Below are positions 49,631 to 62,459 of a DNA stretch of 64,000 nucleotides, in pieces. The stretch's first letter is position 1. Each line of letters starts with the position of its first letter. The translations under genes and the position numbers were made by a program. The DNA lies in contig JACATO010000306.1 in NCBI GenBank assembly GCA_018389105.1, positions 2,338,001 through 2,402,000 of the forward strand, in the 5' to 3' direction. The stretch is from Nautilus pompilius (lineage: Eukaryota > Mollusca > Cephalopoda > Nautilida > Nautilidae). Under the pieces are notes generated by a model that saw only the letters and a list, made by a program, of their open reading frames with translations, did not search any database and was not told where the DNA came from.

Positions 49631-49784
49631 CATCCTTCACCATTTCAAGTTTTACCTTATTTATGCCACCCCAGCTTAGAAGCACTAGTATTTCTGTTAA
49701 ACTGGTTTTATACTTAGTTAACACATTTATAATGCAAAATACATTGGGTTGGAGCAATATACAGATTTGTCATCACAAAGGGTT

Positions 49785-49850
49785 ATATTAATGAGGAAGG
49801 TATTGTGTCACACACCTATGGCTCCCACCTGTACAGAGTAATACAGATTT
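49785..49850. repeat. short dispersed repeat, copy 2 (partner 5950-6005)
   Basis: It shares ATTAATGAG, GTGTCACA and TGGCTCCCAC with 5950-6005 in the same order and orientation. The next 60 bases (GCAGGGTGACCCC) are more GC-rich and may belong to the same element. Confidence 0.5.
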
Positions 49851-52060
49851 AAATGGCAGCAGGGTGACCCCGATGGTATACAGAAAGCTAATTATCATCA
49901 TCGTCATCTTGGTAAGTGGTCACAATCCAAGCGCTGCCAAACTATCAATAATAAATTTGCCAAGAAAATTTAGAAAGGCACCTAAAATAAAATGAGAACT
50001 ATTCAGCAAATAGTTATTTGGTGCCGTATTCTTGGATGCTTAAACAAAAAGATTAGCATTAGATGGGTTGAAAACACACTATCTATCTAGTCTTAAGCCT
50101 GCCTGACACCTTTGCTGTTAGTTATTGGCTGCTGACTTGATATTCTCGGCATCAGGTCAGTTAATCCAACTTAAGAAAAAAGACTCTTTTTTTTCTTTTA
50201 GTATTGAAAAATGTTAAGATTTCAAAGTCTAATGAAACTTGATTTATAGACCAACACTGACTAAATAATAGTAAAAAATATATATAATTGCTTTAACTAT
50301 AATGGTTTGAATGTTTTAAACGAAGACCACTTTGGGTATTTCTCATCACCTTATTATCATTAACTGAACTTGCCATTCAGAAGTGTTTTTCTTTATCACC
50401 ATCAGGATTCAGTCCACCTACTTCGCACATATATCACAAGTTATCAGATATAAATAAATGGGGAAAGTATCATGAGACTTAATTTATTAACTTTAACTTG
50501 TGAGACATTTTTATCACTTTTTTGAAAAACATTATTATTATTATTATTATTACTACTACTACTACTACTGGTAATGCATCCAAAGTGCTGAGAAAAAGAT
50601 ATCTCCGTCACTTGATGTCTGCACATAAATTGTTTGCCAGAATATTTCTGTCAAACAGATTGTGATCCACTGCTTTTGTTATGATGATGGTGACAGTGAT
50701 TCCCTGCTTATCCTCTACTGATTATTGTAGCAGGTTTCAGAACAAATACTTTTAGCTTTAGCATTTCAAAATTTTCCTCAAGGTAATCACAAGCCTTTTT
50801 TTTGTTTTACACAAATTATTACCCATTAATGAAAAGTATCCAAACCACAATTCTGTTACATTTCTTTTTTTAAAGTAAATTGAAAGGGTTTCCATCTACT
50901 GTATCATAGAAATGACATCAGATCATCATGGCCATCTGTTGTACAGTTCTGTAAATAAACAAACTAAATGAATATAATGATGATACTTTTTTTTAATTAA
51001 AAAAATAGCTTTGAATGAGTTATTGAAGATCTTACAGCCAAGAAAGTATTGTTTTGGTCAGCAGCATGATTGTGAATTAAATAGGTGTTGTCTTACACCA
51101 TAGATTATGATGACTTTCAAGTAGATCACCTGAATTTTTCTAATAACCTATTTAGGCGTGTGTTTTATTTTCCTACAAATCAAATTCGTTGAATTCTAAA
51201 ATATATCTTGAAAGTTTTGTGATATACTCAAAATGTACTTTTTTTTCTGGATTATTGAGAAGTGGAGACATGTTGATTTTGTCCAGTGACTTTAATTGCA
51301 ACAGATCTTTGTATCTGGACATGACTACCTACTCTCACCTTACTTGTATCGAGTAATTAACTGTATTGGAATACAAGGGATATTTAAATGAAACCCAGGC
51401 AAATATCATTGTAGTAATGCTATTTTATACAGATTTAATTTGATTGTCCCTATGCAACTCAGTAAAAATCTACTGAACCTGATATCAGATATTTATTTCC
51501 CATTTTCCTACACAGGTTCAGGTGCCAATTTTGTGAAATATTGACATGCACAGACATTCTGCAGTAAATGGTAGAACAATATTAGTGGTTACCAAAATAC
51601 AGTAAATTACATTTCAAATGCTTGGATTTGTTTCTAAATAAATTCATTAATGATAAAGTTGCAGCAAAACAACCAAAAACAACACAGAAAATAAACACAC
51701 TATTTTTCTTAAAATGTCATGTTAAATATTCTGTTTTTGTATAGGTCATTTGTGAGCATTTGGAACTTTTAATGTCATGGATTATTATTTCAGGGATTTA
51801 AGTAGTTTTCTACATTTACATGAATGCAGATTCTTCTTTTCATGGAATTTGAAATTCAGGGGAAAAAAAAGTAAGCGAGGCACATCAACTCAAGAATGAA
51901 TCTGACGTCGGTTTTTATCCACACATGCACAAGGTATTTAAGTGATAATATTTACTTAGCTTTTAAAGTCACACACTGCATATTATCCTTTATATTTGCT
52001 ATCAGAAAAACTAGAAGTTGGAAAGCTGTTGGCTTTCTAAAACATTTCATAAACATTCCT
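49851..52060. other. AT-rich spacer with microsatellite
   Basis: Apart from the ATT/ACT run at 50531-50569, nothing was recognised. ORF-like stretches are short. Confidence 0.5.
50531..50569. repeat. (ATT)n(ACT)n compound microsatellite
   Basis: A run of ATT units passes directly into a run of ACT units, suggesting an ATT to ACT point change spread by slippage. Confidence 0.9.
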
Positions 52061-52344
52061 GACACACACACACACACACTCACACACACTCACACACACA
52101 CACACACTCACCACACACACACTCACACACACTCACACACACACACACTCACACACACACACTCACACACACACACTCACACACACTCACACACACACAC
52201 ACACTCACACACACTCACACACACACACACACACTCACACACACACACTCACACTCTCACACACACACACTCTCACACCACACACACTCACACACACACA
52301 CACTCTCACACACACACACTCACACAGACACACACACACACACA
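52061..52344. repeat. (CA)n array with regular TC interruptions, 284 bp
   Basis: CA dinucleotides are broken at short intervals by TC, giving higher-order units such as CACACACACTCACACACACT. The long + strand open frame here (51896-52426) is His/Thr-only over the array and is an artefact of the repeat. Confidence 0.95.
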
Positions 52345-53953
52345 TGACTCCAGTATTATCTCACACAACCTTCTTACATTGGTACAACTGGGTCTTAAAA
52401 CTGAAAACACTGTCCTTAGCCCATGAAAGCTTTTGGTTCTTAGCTACTCTGTGATACGCTCTAGGGATTTTTAAAAATGCTCTCTGGCCATTAGACTCAA
52501 GAACTAAAATCAATAGGAAAATGTTTTTACAGCATTTTCTGGACAAGTCAGGCAATAAGTTCACTAACATTAGAATGATGCCATCATTTATACTTTGGTT
52601 GAGATTGGTACAAAAATTGCAAATGATTTGCAGCTTTATTATCACTGATGCTGCAAAAGATAATTGAAAACCAGCCAAATAGTTTATGATGATCTCCCTT
52701 GTAAATTTCCCAGTAAACTGAATAGACAATCACAGTAAATAATAATAATTAAAAAAGTGTGAACACTGGTTTTTGTGAAGTAAAATGTCTAGTTTACCAA
52801 TAGAATCCTATGCCTGATTCATCCACGTCTTAAAATATTATAACCACCAACTTTAAATTCTAGAAATTGGCTTTTAAAATAAATAGGAATTTTTTAAGTT
52901 GGACAGGGGCAAATTTATTTTGGTTATCTATGGTAACTAATATTAGGATTACAACTTAGTTAAGATTCCAGCACTGTCATGTATAAAAATCATTTATTTT
53001 AATCAATCTAAGAATTGTATTGGTTGCTATTTCTGTTTACTGGGTGTTCTTTTACAAGTTTGTAACTACTAAACTCAAATACTGTGAAGATTTATTCAAA
53101 TGAGTCAGGACTTCTTTTGACTTGAAACATGTATGGATCTTTATGTACTGAATGTGAGCATATATTTCTGTGGAACTATGGTTTCAAGCTGTATTTAACA
53201 TTGCAAACTTCACATTATTGACTGATACATTGATCATGTAATTTAACACAGCAGCATTTTAAGATGTCCTGAAGTTCTAATTCTAGAAAGAAGTGTGGTT
53301 ATATTTCTCTATGTAGACAAAAATCAAGAAGTAAGTTATTGTTCATATTTGATGAACTCACTAGATTTACCATTTTATGTTTATCCATTTATTATCTAAT
53401 ACTATAACTATTCATTTTTGTTGCAGTTCTGTTGATTTACTGCCAGCAATAGAAGTTTCCTTGCTTTTGATGTTGATTTTAATATGCTGTATATAGTGGT
53501 CATAGATTCAACTTTAATGCACACCTGTGGCAGGTAAATGGGTTTCATTTGAGAACTGGCATTTTAAACCTTATTTATATTGATGTGCTGGTACTGGATG
53601 CATAAAGAATTTCTTTGGTTACAGTGATATTTTAGGTTTTAATAGAATTAGCAAGGAGTTGAGAATGATCAATAAAATAGAAAAATTGAAAATAGATAAC
53701 ATCAGCAAAGTGTTACTTTTCTACTCTTGATAGCTATTTGTGAATCATGAAATCTGGCCAAATCTTATAAAGTTTTACTACTTTTGGAAAATAATTGGTG
53801 ATATTGTATTAAATAAATACTTTTCTCTTTTCAGTTTTATTTATAGTTGATTTTTAGAATGTTTTTACCTCTTTTTGTGGTCATTCAGTATGTGCTTTTT
53901 AAAATGAAATATAGTGATGACATAGGAAACCAGACCTAGGAATATGTATCCAT
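52345..53953. other. AT-rich spacer
   Basis: A 122-codon minus frame (52361-52729) is the longest non-repeat frame here. It has no recognisable motif, and about one frame this long is expected by chance in a window of this size and composition. Confidence 0.45.
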
Positions 53954-54050
53954 TCTCTCTCTCACACACTCACACTCACTCACTCACACACACTCACACT
54001 CACTCACTCACACACACTCACACTCACTCACACACTCACTCACACACTCA

Positions 54051-54083
<33 letters not shown>

Positions 54084-54084
54084 A
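53954..54084. repeat. (CA)n array with TC interruptions, 131 bp
   Basis: Same CACACTCACACTCACTCACT-type structure as the array at 52061, 1.6 kb away, ending in an uninterrupted CA run. Confidence 0.95.
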
Positions 54085-55264
54085 TGCATGCAGCTTAATC
54101 ATATTACAGTTTTAAAAACAGATTATGCACTTAACTCAAATGGGTTTAAGATACTGATGACAGGCTTCCAGATTCTCTTCATTAAACATCTACAGCTTAT
54201 TTTTATTGTAACAAATTTATTTTCTGTTTATTTAATTTGCATACATTTTGTTGTTTTTTTTTTCTAACTAAATTTATAGATACTAGGCACCTTTTCCATT
54301 ACATGTAGAATTTCAGTTGTTGGTTTTATTCAGTTGACAATGAATATGAGTTGACTTCAAATTAATTTGCTTTTTTTTTTTTCTTTCCGTCCTTTGTTGC
54401 CATCAACTTTGTTTTTATTTTGCTAAAATTTAAAATTACTTTTGATTAGTTTAATACGTACACACAAAAGAGATTTGAATGAACCCCAAAATCTTCTAGT
54501 TGCTAGCTAAAATATGGTCACAATAGGGAGATCAAATGAATTTTTTTTTCCTTTTAGGCAGCCCAAAATCTGGTTGATTAACCAAGTATTTGAAAACTAC
54601 CTTTTGTCGCACACACCAGATTTCATGATCATATATTTCTTCCATAGGAGAACCCATACACGTCTTTTGTAAATGGTTTTGGTTGGAGTTGATCTGCTGT
54701 TTACTTGCTACTCTAAGCAATATGCTGAGCATAGTGGGTAAACCCAAAGGCACTCCAGTACAAATTGAGTTTGTGGGTGACTTTTACTGTTCTTATCAAA
54801 AGTTGGACAAGATCCCAAAGGTCTCTCTATGCTGCAAGAGTCACTTCCTTCCTTTAATAACAAACTATTGGCAAATTTTTTTTTTTTTTTTTGTTTCATT
54901 CCTATTCACATCCCCTTTCCATGTGCTTATGTTTTTTGTAGCTTGGGCACATCATTTCCATCACTTACATTCATCATATGATATTGCCTACGTTTTTTAA
55001 AGCTAACAGTTTTCTTGCTGTTTGAGATCATAAATTGAGAATATATTGCTTTATTGAATTGTTTAGTTTTCCATAATTTGCAAGATAATGGTCTATATAA
55101 ATTTTAGTAGGACTCTCATATTAGCCTAGTCTTGGTTTTCACTATTGGTGTTATTAATGGTTATCAGAAAATATAGTTGCCAGCTATATTTTTTTGAGTT
55201 GTTAATGGCAACCTGGTCACATATTTTTGGAGCCATATATTTATATCTATGTACATAGAGATAA
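54085..55264. other. spacer, no gene recognised
   Basis: The + frame at 54683-55000 has a protein-like start (GKPKGTPVQIEFVGDFYC) but no family match I can name and no splice context. It is left unassigned. Confidence 0.45.
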
Positions 55265-55690
55265 TGCATACAGGTGTGTTCCAAAATGATATATACATTT
55301 TCCTATAGCCTACTTAGTAGGCAAAGACATATTGTTATTGCTTCATACATCAGAAATATCTACCATTGGCATCCACATTAACATTGCAGCACCTGACAAT
55401 AGATTCACAGAGACAGCTGTTGAAGTATCAACAATACTCTGCTAGAGTTTGTGGATGGTTGAAAACAGGTTTTGTTTGTGTTGTGGCATATGCCTTGTCC
55501 TTTACACAACACATAGGAAAAAATCTGGTGTTTTGAGATGTTCCATCTATCTTCCAGTAAAGTGTTCATTCACAAAATGCCCATAAATTTTTGTTACGCA
55601 CTAAAAACACTTGATGTCAGGTGCAAGTTGTTACATTGCATGGTATTGCCATCTGTGAGCTTCCTAGGAAACCATATCTTCATTTTGAGA
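55265..55690 (-). mobile_element. IS630-type transposase relic, 3' end
   Basis: On the minus strand, pieces in the correct order are HFVNEHFTGR (family pattern VR.FLN..FPGRWIGR), TPDFFLC followed by KDKAYATTQ (pattern PLDFFLWG..KD.VY.T), then SIVDTSTAVSVNLLSGAA, where relatives have the helix ending in VW.E.E.RLD. The right-hand outer end ACAGGTGTGTTCCAAAATG (from about 55270) is probably the terminal repeat. The 5' half is missing and frames are broken. This group is distinct from the Tc1 relics in the window. Confidence 0.55.
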
Positions 55691-55879
55691 GAGGTAATTT
55701 TTTTGTTTTTCGTATAGTAGCATACAAAGTGTACGTATGTATATCTTTTTGGACACCTCTGCGCATGCACATTCTGTTGTACAGAATTATCTTATTATCT
55801 TTTAGAAGCATGATACCTATACATATAACTTTGTTTATTTAATAGACAATGACATATCACTTCTAAAATTCTATGCATA

Positions 55880-56830
55880 CCATTCTAAAATTTAATGAAC
55901 AGTGATGAATAAAAGGTGGCACATCCTTAATATTTTCTGTGATCTCTCTTATTTATTGACAAACTAAAATTGCTATAACTAACTTTAAGTGAAGCTTAAA
56001 CAGTTGTCTATGATGACATTAAAGAAAACATTCATTTTCATTAACAACTAGCACTGTGAATTTACATTTAGAGAAGTTTCAGCATTACTCTTAAACAAAT
56101 TCCAAATTTGTTCGCTGAAGTTATGACCAGAGCTTTATGATGAGCCCCACAATTTTCTTAAGTACTCTATGCTCTTTCTTCTTGGATAATGAACAATGTT
56201 TAGGCTCACTGTCTTTTTGAAACTGAATTAGTTTTCCCAGAAGTCTAGCACCAGATATATGGCATGTTTTGTTAGAATGGCATAATATATGTATTTGTTT
56301 ATTATAATATATATTATTTTTTAAAGCATCAATTCTCTGGGCATATATTCACTCCATCACCACTATACTCACTTCTCTATGCTTTATTATTAGTGTCAGA
56401 TGAGTATCTTTGAACCATTTCTTCTTTCTTCTGTCAAAGATTCACCTTTGTACTGAATGATTTATCAGTCCAGATGGCCTTGACCTTTGTTAACCTATAG
56501 CCTTTTTTATTGGCAACCCACAGTGATGACTTCTTTTTTCCAACATCTTGATACAGCACTCTCACGTTTGCTACTCTGTGTGTAAGATATTTTCTATGCC
56601 TCACAAGTTGTTTCTTTTCTCTTCCTATTAAGCTTTACCTGAAATTAGCCTCCTTCCTTTTTTTTTTTCTAGATACTTTCAACACTAAGATATTTTAATG
56701 TGAATCATTCACTGGCTCCAATATGCATTTGTTAGGATAGTTATCCTAGCCTTCTTACCATCCATAGTTCTGCGTGTCTCCTTTTTAACAAGCATGTTAG
56801 AATAATTTTATGGTAGTACAAAATTTGTTA
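55880..56830 (-). mobile_element. Tc1-like transposase relic
   Basis: The clearest piece on the minus strand is FQKDSEPKHCS followed by KKKEHRVLKKI, matching FQQDNDPKHTS....K...GVLK, with the second catalytic Asp. Upstream is IWTDKSFSTKVNL, matching VIWSDESKF.L, the first catalytic Asp. Both occur in the expected order and spacing, allowing for insertions. The third catalytic region and C-terminus are badly decayed. It lies next to, and on the same strand as, the IS630-type relic at 55265. Confidence 0.6.
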
Positions 56831-57855
56831 ATGTTTTTGAATCTAGCTGCACTATTATCATTTGAGAAAATGAAACATTCAATATTTATTGACCATTAAG
56901 TCACCTGAATTAGCATAAATCTTCAACACTTCATGCAAGAGTAAATTGTTTTACATTATAGGGCAAAACATACATTCAGTATCAAGTCGTCACCATAGAT
57001 TCAGTCTAATTAGAAAACATTGGAGAAAATATGAATTTGTAATTACGTGCACTTGGGATGTAGCATACATAATGTAATTATGCACACAATACATAACCAT
57101 ATCAATCTTCTAAAGATGATATAGTATTTTCTTGTTTTAGTAGCACTAATTAAAATTTTTTAAATCAACAAAAAATAGGCAGATGACGTCAATTGTAGAA
57201 GTTAAATTTTATTTCATTTTTGCAATTTTTTAAAAAGCCTTCAGTGATAAGAAACATTTTGTGAGAGCCGGTTATATGTATATAAAAGTAGCTGACAATC
57301 CTACAAGTAGATAGATGAATATACAGGTGGTATACAGGAGAATAATAGTTTATTAATATTGACTTAACACTTTTGGATTGTTTGCCATTTTAAAGAATTA
57401 AGCATAATCTTCAAAACAACATTGAAAAATAATTTTATGCCTAACTGATAAATTTTCTAAAAAGGTTGGAAAGTTGGCCAAAAGTAACTTTGTCTTGAAA
57501 AGGGGACTAAAAGCAAAAATATTGGTTACCTTTGGTGTTGGTTGATTTATTTTGTAATCTGGAATTTTTAAAATTTTGCATGTCACTAATAGGTTTTATA
57601 GTCAATACTTTGATGTATATCCTATAGTATTTATTGTTGTCTTCATACCAACATATGTGGCTAAATCATACTATATTTTTTATAACTATCACATTACAGA
57701 ATAAATATTTACAAATATAAATTCAGTAAGGTTGAAGGCGACTGGTTTTTATATAACCAAACTCATGTCCTTAAATTACTATGAAGCCTACCAACTGAAT
57801 GAATTCTACTGGAAAGCATGGGAAGTTGATAACCCTGATTACCTTTGTCCAGCAA
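56831..57855. other. AT-rich spacer
   Basis: Nothing recognised before the mariner at 57856. Confidence 0.5.
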
Positions 57856-59045
57856 TTAGATTGTTACAGAATTTTTGTCGGTTTTTATATTATGTTAATT
57901 TGGGGTTCATTTTTTGCATGCTTGTGAAGGTGTATGTAGATAAATTATATATCATTTTGTACCATGAGCTTTGGCATACATTATGCAAAACCTACCCTTT
58001 TAAAAATCATAAAATGGATATTTGTTTCAGGGTTCTGAGTGAAGTATGGATAGAAACATTTTCATGCCATTTTGCTTCAAGAGTTTAAACCAGGCCACAA
58101 AGTGAGTGAGGCAACTCGTAACATTAGGCAAGCATGGGGTGAGAACACAGCAAATGAGCGCACAGTATTGCAAATTTTTGATCAGGAGACGTGAGCCTTG
58201 AAGATAGTGAACATAGTGCAAGAAATTGCTGGAGAGCTGGACGTAAGCACTACAACTATTTCCTGGAATCTTGACGCAGTCATCAAGATGAAAAGGTTTG
58301 ATAAGTGGGTGCCTCACAAGTTGAATGAACAACAACAAAATGTTTGATTGAAGATCTGCTCTTTGCTTGTCATAATAAAAAAAGCGACCCATTTCTTGAC
58401 CAAATCAATACGTGTGATGAAATATGGATCCTTTCCGACAATCACACATTTTCATCACAGTGGCTTGATAGAGACAAGGTGCCTAACCACATTCCAAAAC
58501 CCAGCCTCCACCTCACTGTCTGGTGGACTGTAACTGGTGATTCACTATAACTTCTTGCAACCTGGTGAAACCATCACAGCTGAAAGGTACTGTTGTGAAT
58601 TAAATGTTGTTCATCAGAAACTCTCTCAATGACAGCTGGCACTGGTGAATCGAAGAGGCCCAATCCTGCTCCACAACAATGCTCGTCCTCATGTTGCAAA
58701 AGTGACTCTTCAGAAATTGAACATGTTGGGTTCGAAGTTCTCCCTCACCAAGCCTATTCACCAGACCTTTGTCCCACAGACTACCACCTTTTCAAACACC
58801 TCAACAGTTTCCTCTGTATGAAATCCTCCTCCAACCAAGCAGCGATTGAAACGGCTTCCAACAGTTTATCGACTCCAGAAATCCATTTTTGTTTTTTCAA
58901 AACGGTATAAATGTGCTTGTAACTTGTTGGCAGAAGTGTACTGATTGTAATGGAACTTACTTTGATTAATAAACTTCATGTTCGGCACTGATATGAAGTT
59001 TCATTGTTGTGGTTAAAAATCGACAAAACTTTTGTAACAACCTAA
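57856..59045 (+). mobile_element. mariner element, family copy 3
   Basis: The left end TTAGATTGTTACAGAATTTTTG and right end CAAAACTTTTGTAACAACC are inverse partners. TA follows the right end, while the left flank reads AA. The 1190-bp length matches the other full copies. The short ATG exon is at 57918-57929, the 101-bp GT-AG interval at 57930-58030 and transposase exon 2 starts at 58031. The right terminal repeat is the best preserved of the family and matches the left end of copy 1 almost exactly. Confidence 0.93.
58031..58910 (+). pseudogene. mariner transposase (D34D type), broken
   Basis: Several frames together hold the family motifs in order: GHKVSEAT-like and SGDVSLEDSEH (DNA-binding domain and linker), DQINTCDEIWILSDN (first catalytic Asp in hDEIW), KVPNHIPKPSLHLTVWW, and in the frame 58629-58910 EHVGFEVLPHQAYSPDL then CPTDYHLFKHLNSFL (third catalytic Asp in YSPDL). 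The region of the second Asp is read in another frame as HNNARPHVAK-like sequence, with the Asp changed. Multiple stops and frame changes make it inactive. Normal length would be about 345 residues. Confidence 0.88.
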
Positions 59046-60190
59046 TATCTTCACCTGCCAATTTTCACTAACATAATATAAAGGTTGATGCTCATCTATA
59101 TTAAGTTTCCCTAGTATCATAAAGAAGTCATCAGTCTGGAAAATTGCTACCTATCCTCTGTTGATTATCAACTAAAATGCAGGCTTCAGCAGAACTTTGG
59201 GAGCATTTTATTTATTTCATCTCTAAATATTTTGGTCATCCATATACTTTTACATTTATTAAGCAAAACTTTATACTAATGTTGCCATTATGTTGAGACA
59301 TTTGTATAGCTGCTGTAGGATAGATTTGGTTAAAGTTTAAAGAAGGTTGGTTTATGATTTTTAACATTTTATAGAATTTGGTCAAGGATTTCTTTTAGTC
59401 TCATCCTGGTCATTACCAATGTTACCTCCTTTTAAACCATTTTCTCTATCTCAATTAATCAAGCCAACTGACATGGAAAAGTTGATGAGGACATTTGTCA
59501 AGGTGCCAGAGAAAATGGCTTGAACTTAGCATCTGGTGACTCTTCTGTAAACTTGGCCAGATCCTTTTCCTTATTGCTGAATGTACAGGAGTAAAACTGG
59601 CTGCTTGACCAAGAGAAGCGATTATAGTCATCCATCACCTGTCTGTCCTGTGGTTTATTTATCATGCTGGCTCTATGCTAATCTATAGAACATGGCTTTA
59701 GTAAATCAAAGTGTGAATGAACCATAATGATTCAGAAAAAAACTTTTTATCCAATTTATGTACACAAATATTTATTTAGCAATCATTTGAAGATAGTGAC
59801 TTTAAAAAAAAATATGGATTTATGAAACAAAGATTTAAGTCTGAAAGGAATCCACGTTGAGTTATTGTTAGTAGCATCTAAGGAAACAGATGTGGGACAA
59901 GTAATATTATTGGCTACAGTTTATAGAGGCCATTAGATTCATTGATATTGTGCAAAAGAGCAGGTGTGATCATTCTCCAGGGTTGTTTTATTATGCTCTT
60001 TAAACTGCTAATAGTGAAGAAATTGATCTATGTCTACTTAAATCTGCATTGGTTATTTCCAAAATGGATAAAATTTTATTTACCATATGACCAACACAGC
60101 ATCCTCTTTATGTAACACAACTTTTATCAAAGAAATATATAAATTAATATTGTTATAAATACATGAAAAAAATTGACTACTGTTCATTAA
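59046..60190. other. AT-rich spacer
   Basis: No element ends or coding pieces recognised. Confidence 0.5.
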
Positions 60191-61125
60191 ATTTTCCTCT
60201 TAGGATATTTGTTTTGAAGCAGCACCACAGATTGGTAGACATATTCTTCAAGGTAGAGAGCTTTTGGTATGATAGAGGCTTGGTGGAAGAATGGCTACAG
60301 TAGTGTGGTTTCATGGCGATAGGAATATTGTCTAAAGACCAGTTTGAGGTTGAACATGGGTTATGTTTTTAGCAGATGATTGCCACTTCCTGCTTGGAGA
60401 AGCAGAACTTTAACACCAACCCAACTTTTGATTTCTCAGTGGCTATGGGAGACTAGTATTAGTTGTATGAAAGAAGGCTTTATGCGAGATGACCCATGAT
60501 ATATCCTCTTGACCTAATACCATTAACAGGAGCATTTGAATTTGTGCCATGAATGTGTTGCTTGGATATCACATGACTGGAGCATGTTCTCTTTAATAAT
60601 GTCAAAATTTAGCCTTCAGTGTGACTCATGGTGCATACTCATTTGGAGTATGCAACATGCAACCAGCCTACAAATATCATGGAAAAGGATCACTACAGTG
60701 GTGAGTTTGCAGTGGTTTGGGCAGGAATTTGATTAGGTGGGTGTACAGACCTGTATGTTTCAGGAAGGTACCCTTACTACAATGAGGTTTAGGGACAAGA
60801 TTCTGAATTCCTTTCTCATCATATGCAGGTGCAATTGGAGATAACTTCATTTTAATGGATTATAATGCTCGCCTACAGCCACATGTAATTGACCAAAATC
60901 TTGAAGACTAAACTATTACCCATATAAAATGTCCAATACATTTTTCTGAGTGGTAATGTTAAAATGTTTCAGGAAGAAATGCTGCCTCCCTCCAAGAACT
61001 GCAAACTTTTCTGATAAGACAATGTACTTTATTGTTTACTGCTCTTATTGATAGAGTATTAAGCAGCATGCAAAGATACTGTAAGCCATGTATTGCTATC
61101 AGGGGGACCAACCACATCCTCTATT
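60191..61125 (+). mobile_element. Tc1-like transposase relic, nearly full length
   Basis: Most of a Tc1-type DDE transposase can be followed across frames. It begins with RRLYAR.PMIYPL (end of the second helix-turn-helix), then HECVAWISHDWSMF and SKFSLQCDSWCILIW (first catalytic block, relatives DESRFSLQSDSRR.FIWR, Asp lost). VGVQTCMFQEGTLTTMRFRD follows, then LEDQTITHIKCP-like, and the C-terminus SLQELQTFLIRQCTLLFTAL with IDRVLSSMQRYCKPCIAIRG. The family pattern at each point is clear. Two catalytic acids are gone and stops are frequent. Terminal repeats were not found. Confidence 0.85.
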
Positions 61126-62459
61126 GACTACCTTTGATTCATTTTTAAGAATTTCTTTTTGTTTCCTGATTTGAACCTTGTTTCCCTTTTACTCCTAAAA
61201 ATTATTTGTAATTTACATTTGTTTTTCATCAGAGGTGCTTGTGTTGAGTAATTGGGGAATAAAGCCTTTTGATGATTAACATTTAGAAATCAGAGTAGAT
61301 GACTCCTGAAATTATTTTGGGAGGAGGATAAATGTGGACTTAGATGTGAAGATTAATATGCTAATTTAAACCAACATTGGCTGTGTTTGTGATGATTGTT
61401 CAGTGGCTACCTAGCCAATAAAGGCAGGCCTGATGGTGTTAGCCATCACTTCGTTGCCATTATAAAATGGGCATATAAATTTCCTGAATTTTTCAAATGA
61501 TCACCAGTGTTTGTTTACTTGCTTAAAAAATACTGAATGAGTTCTATCATATATTCAGATTATAATTAATTAAACATTAAAAGTCTGATCCAACATGAAA
61601 GTGTTTTTTTTTTTATAAAATAGAAAATTTAATTAGATTGAATTTGACATTTTGAACTTATATGCAAAAGGCACATTTCTTTAAAATTCCTTTTAATTAT
61701 CCCATAATCTTACTTTACTAAGGTTTTGAAGCATTAACTATCACAGGCATTGATGGAGCACCTAGCTTATATATATGATGCCTTAGTTTTGATGAAGATT
61801 TCAAATCCAATTCAAATACATACTGTAATTCTAAGTAGAAATTCTAAATGGCTATAATGGCAACTCAGAGTAAATTCAGAAAGTTTTTCTTTACACTAAA
61901 CAATTAATAAATAAAACTGCAAGCATTAGGAGTAATCTCAGAATGAGTGAAATTGCTATTGCTGGTGGAACAAATGCTCTACAGACCTACTCACAACCTC
62001 CAACCAAGCTGAGACCTACCTACCTGTCTGTCTTCTGCTATTATTGTTAAATGGTCAGGAGTCTGGCGTAATTCATCAAACTGCAGCAGTTCCTCCTCAT
62101 TAAAACTGTTAAGACTGTGAAGGGAGCAGTTTTCCTAATCTTCTTGTCAGTTAAACACTTATTTGCATAGTTTTGATGATGTTTGGAGGAAATATTTGAC
62201 TCGCATTCATGTGTACATACATGGGCATTCAAAGTTATGAGCCCATCAAAAAAGCAGTCATCTGCCTTTTAAATACTTTATTGTTAATGGAAGTTCATTA
62301 TCTGTCAAAAAAAAAACAAACAAAAAATGTAGAAAAAAAACAAACCATTAATTGTCATTGGTACCACTTAAACATTTTGCATAATTATGTTATCAGTAAG
62401 TTATTTCTATGAATGAAGTATAGTTTACACCACAAGCATGGTGATATTATGTCCATTAG
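61126..62459. other. AT-rich spacer
   Basis: No gene recognised. A segment at 61390-61470 is more GC-rich than its surroundings but has no partner in the window. Confidence 0.5.

Noticed and set aside
51896-52426. 176-codon open frame on the + strand.
   Set aside because: Its length is caused by the CA/TC array, which has no stops in this frame; the product would be His/Thr repeats.
52361-52729. 122-codon minus-strand frame.
   Set aside because: About one frame of this length is expected by chance in 64 kb of this composition; no motif and no splice context.
54683-54860. Protein-like stretch GKPKGTPVQIEFVGDFYC.
   Set aside because: No family match known to me, no start or splice support and no repeat partner; too little to call a gene.
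60201-60251. Strong acceptor (TTTTCCTCTTAG), an open 49-nt stretch and a GTAGAG donor that looked like a host exon.
   Set aside because: The sequence just downstream is a Tc1-like transposase relic, and this stretch falls in its 5' part, so the splice-like pattern is more likely chance within a transposon.
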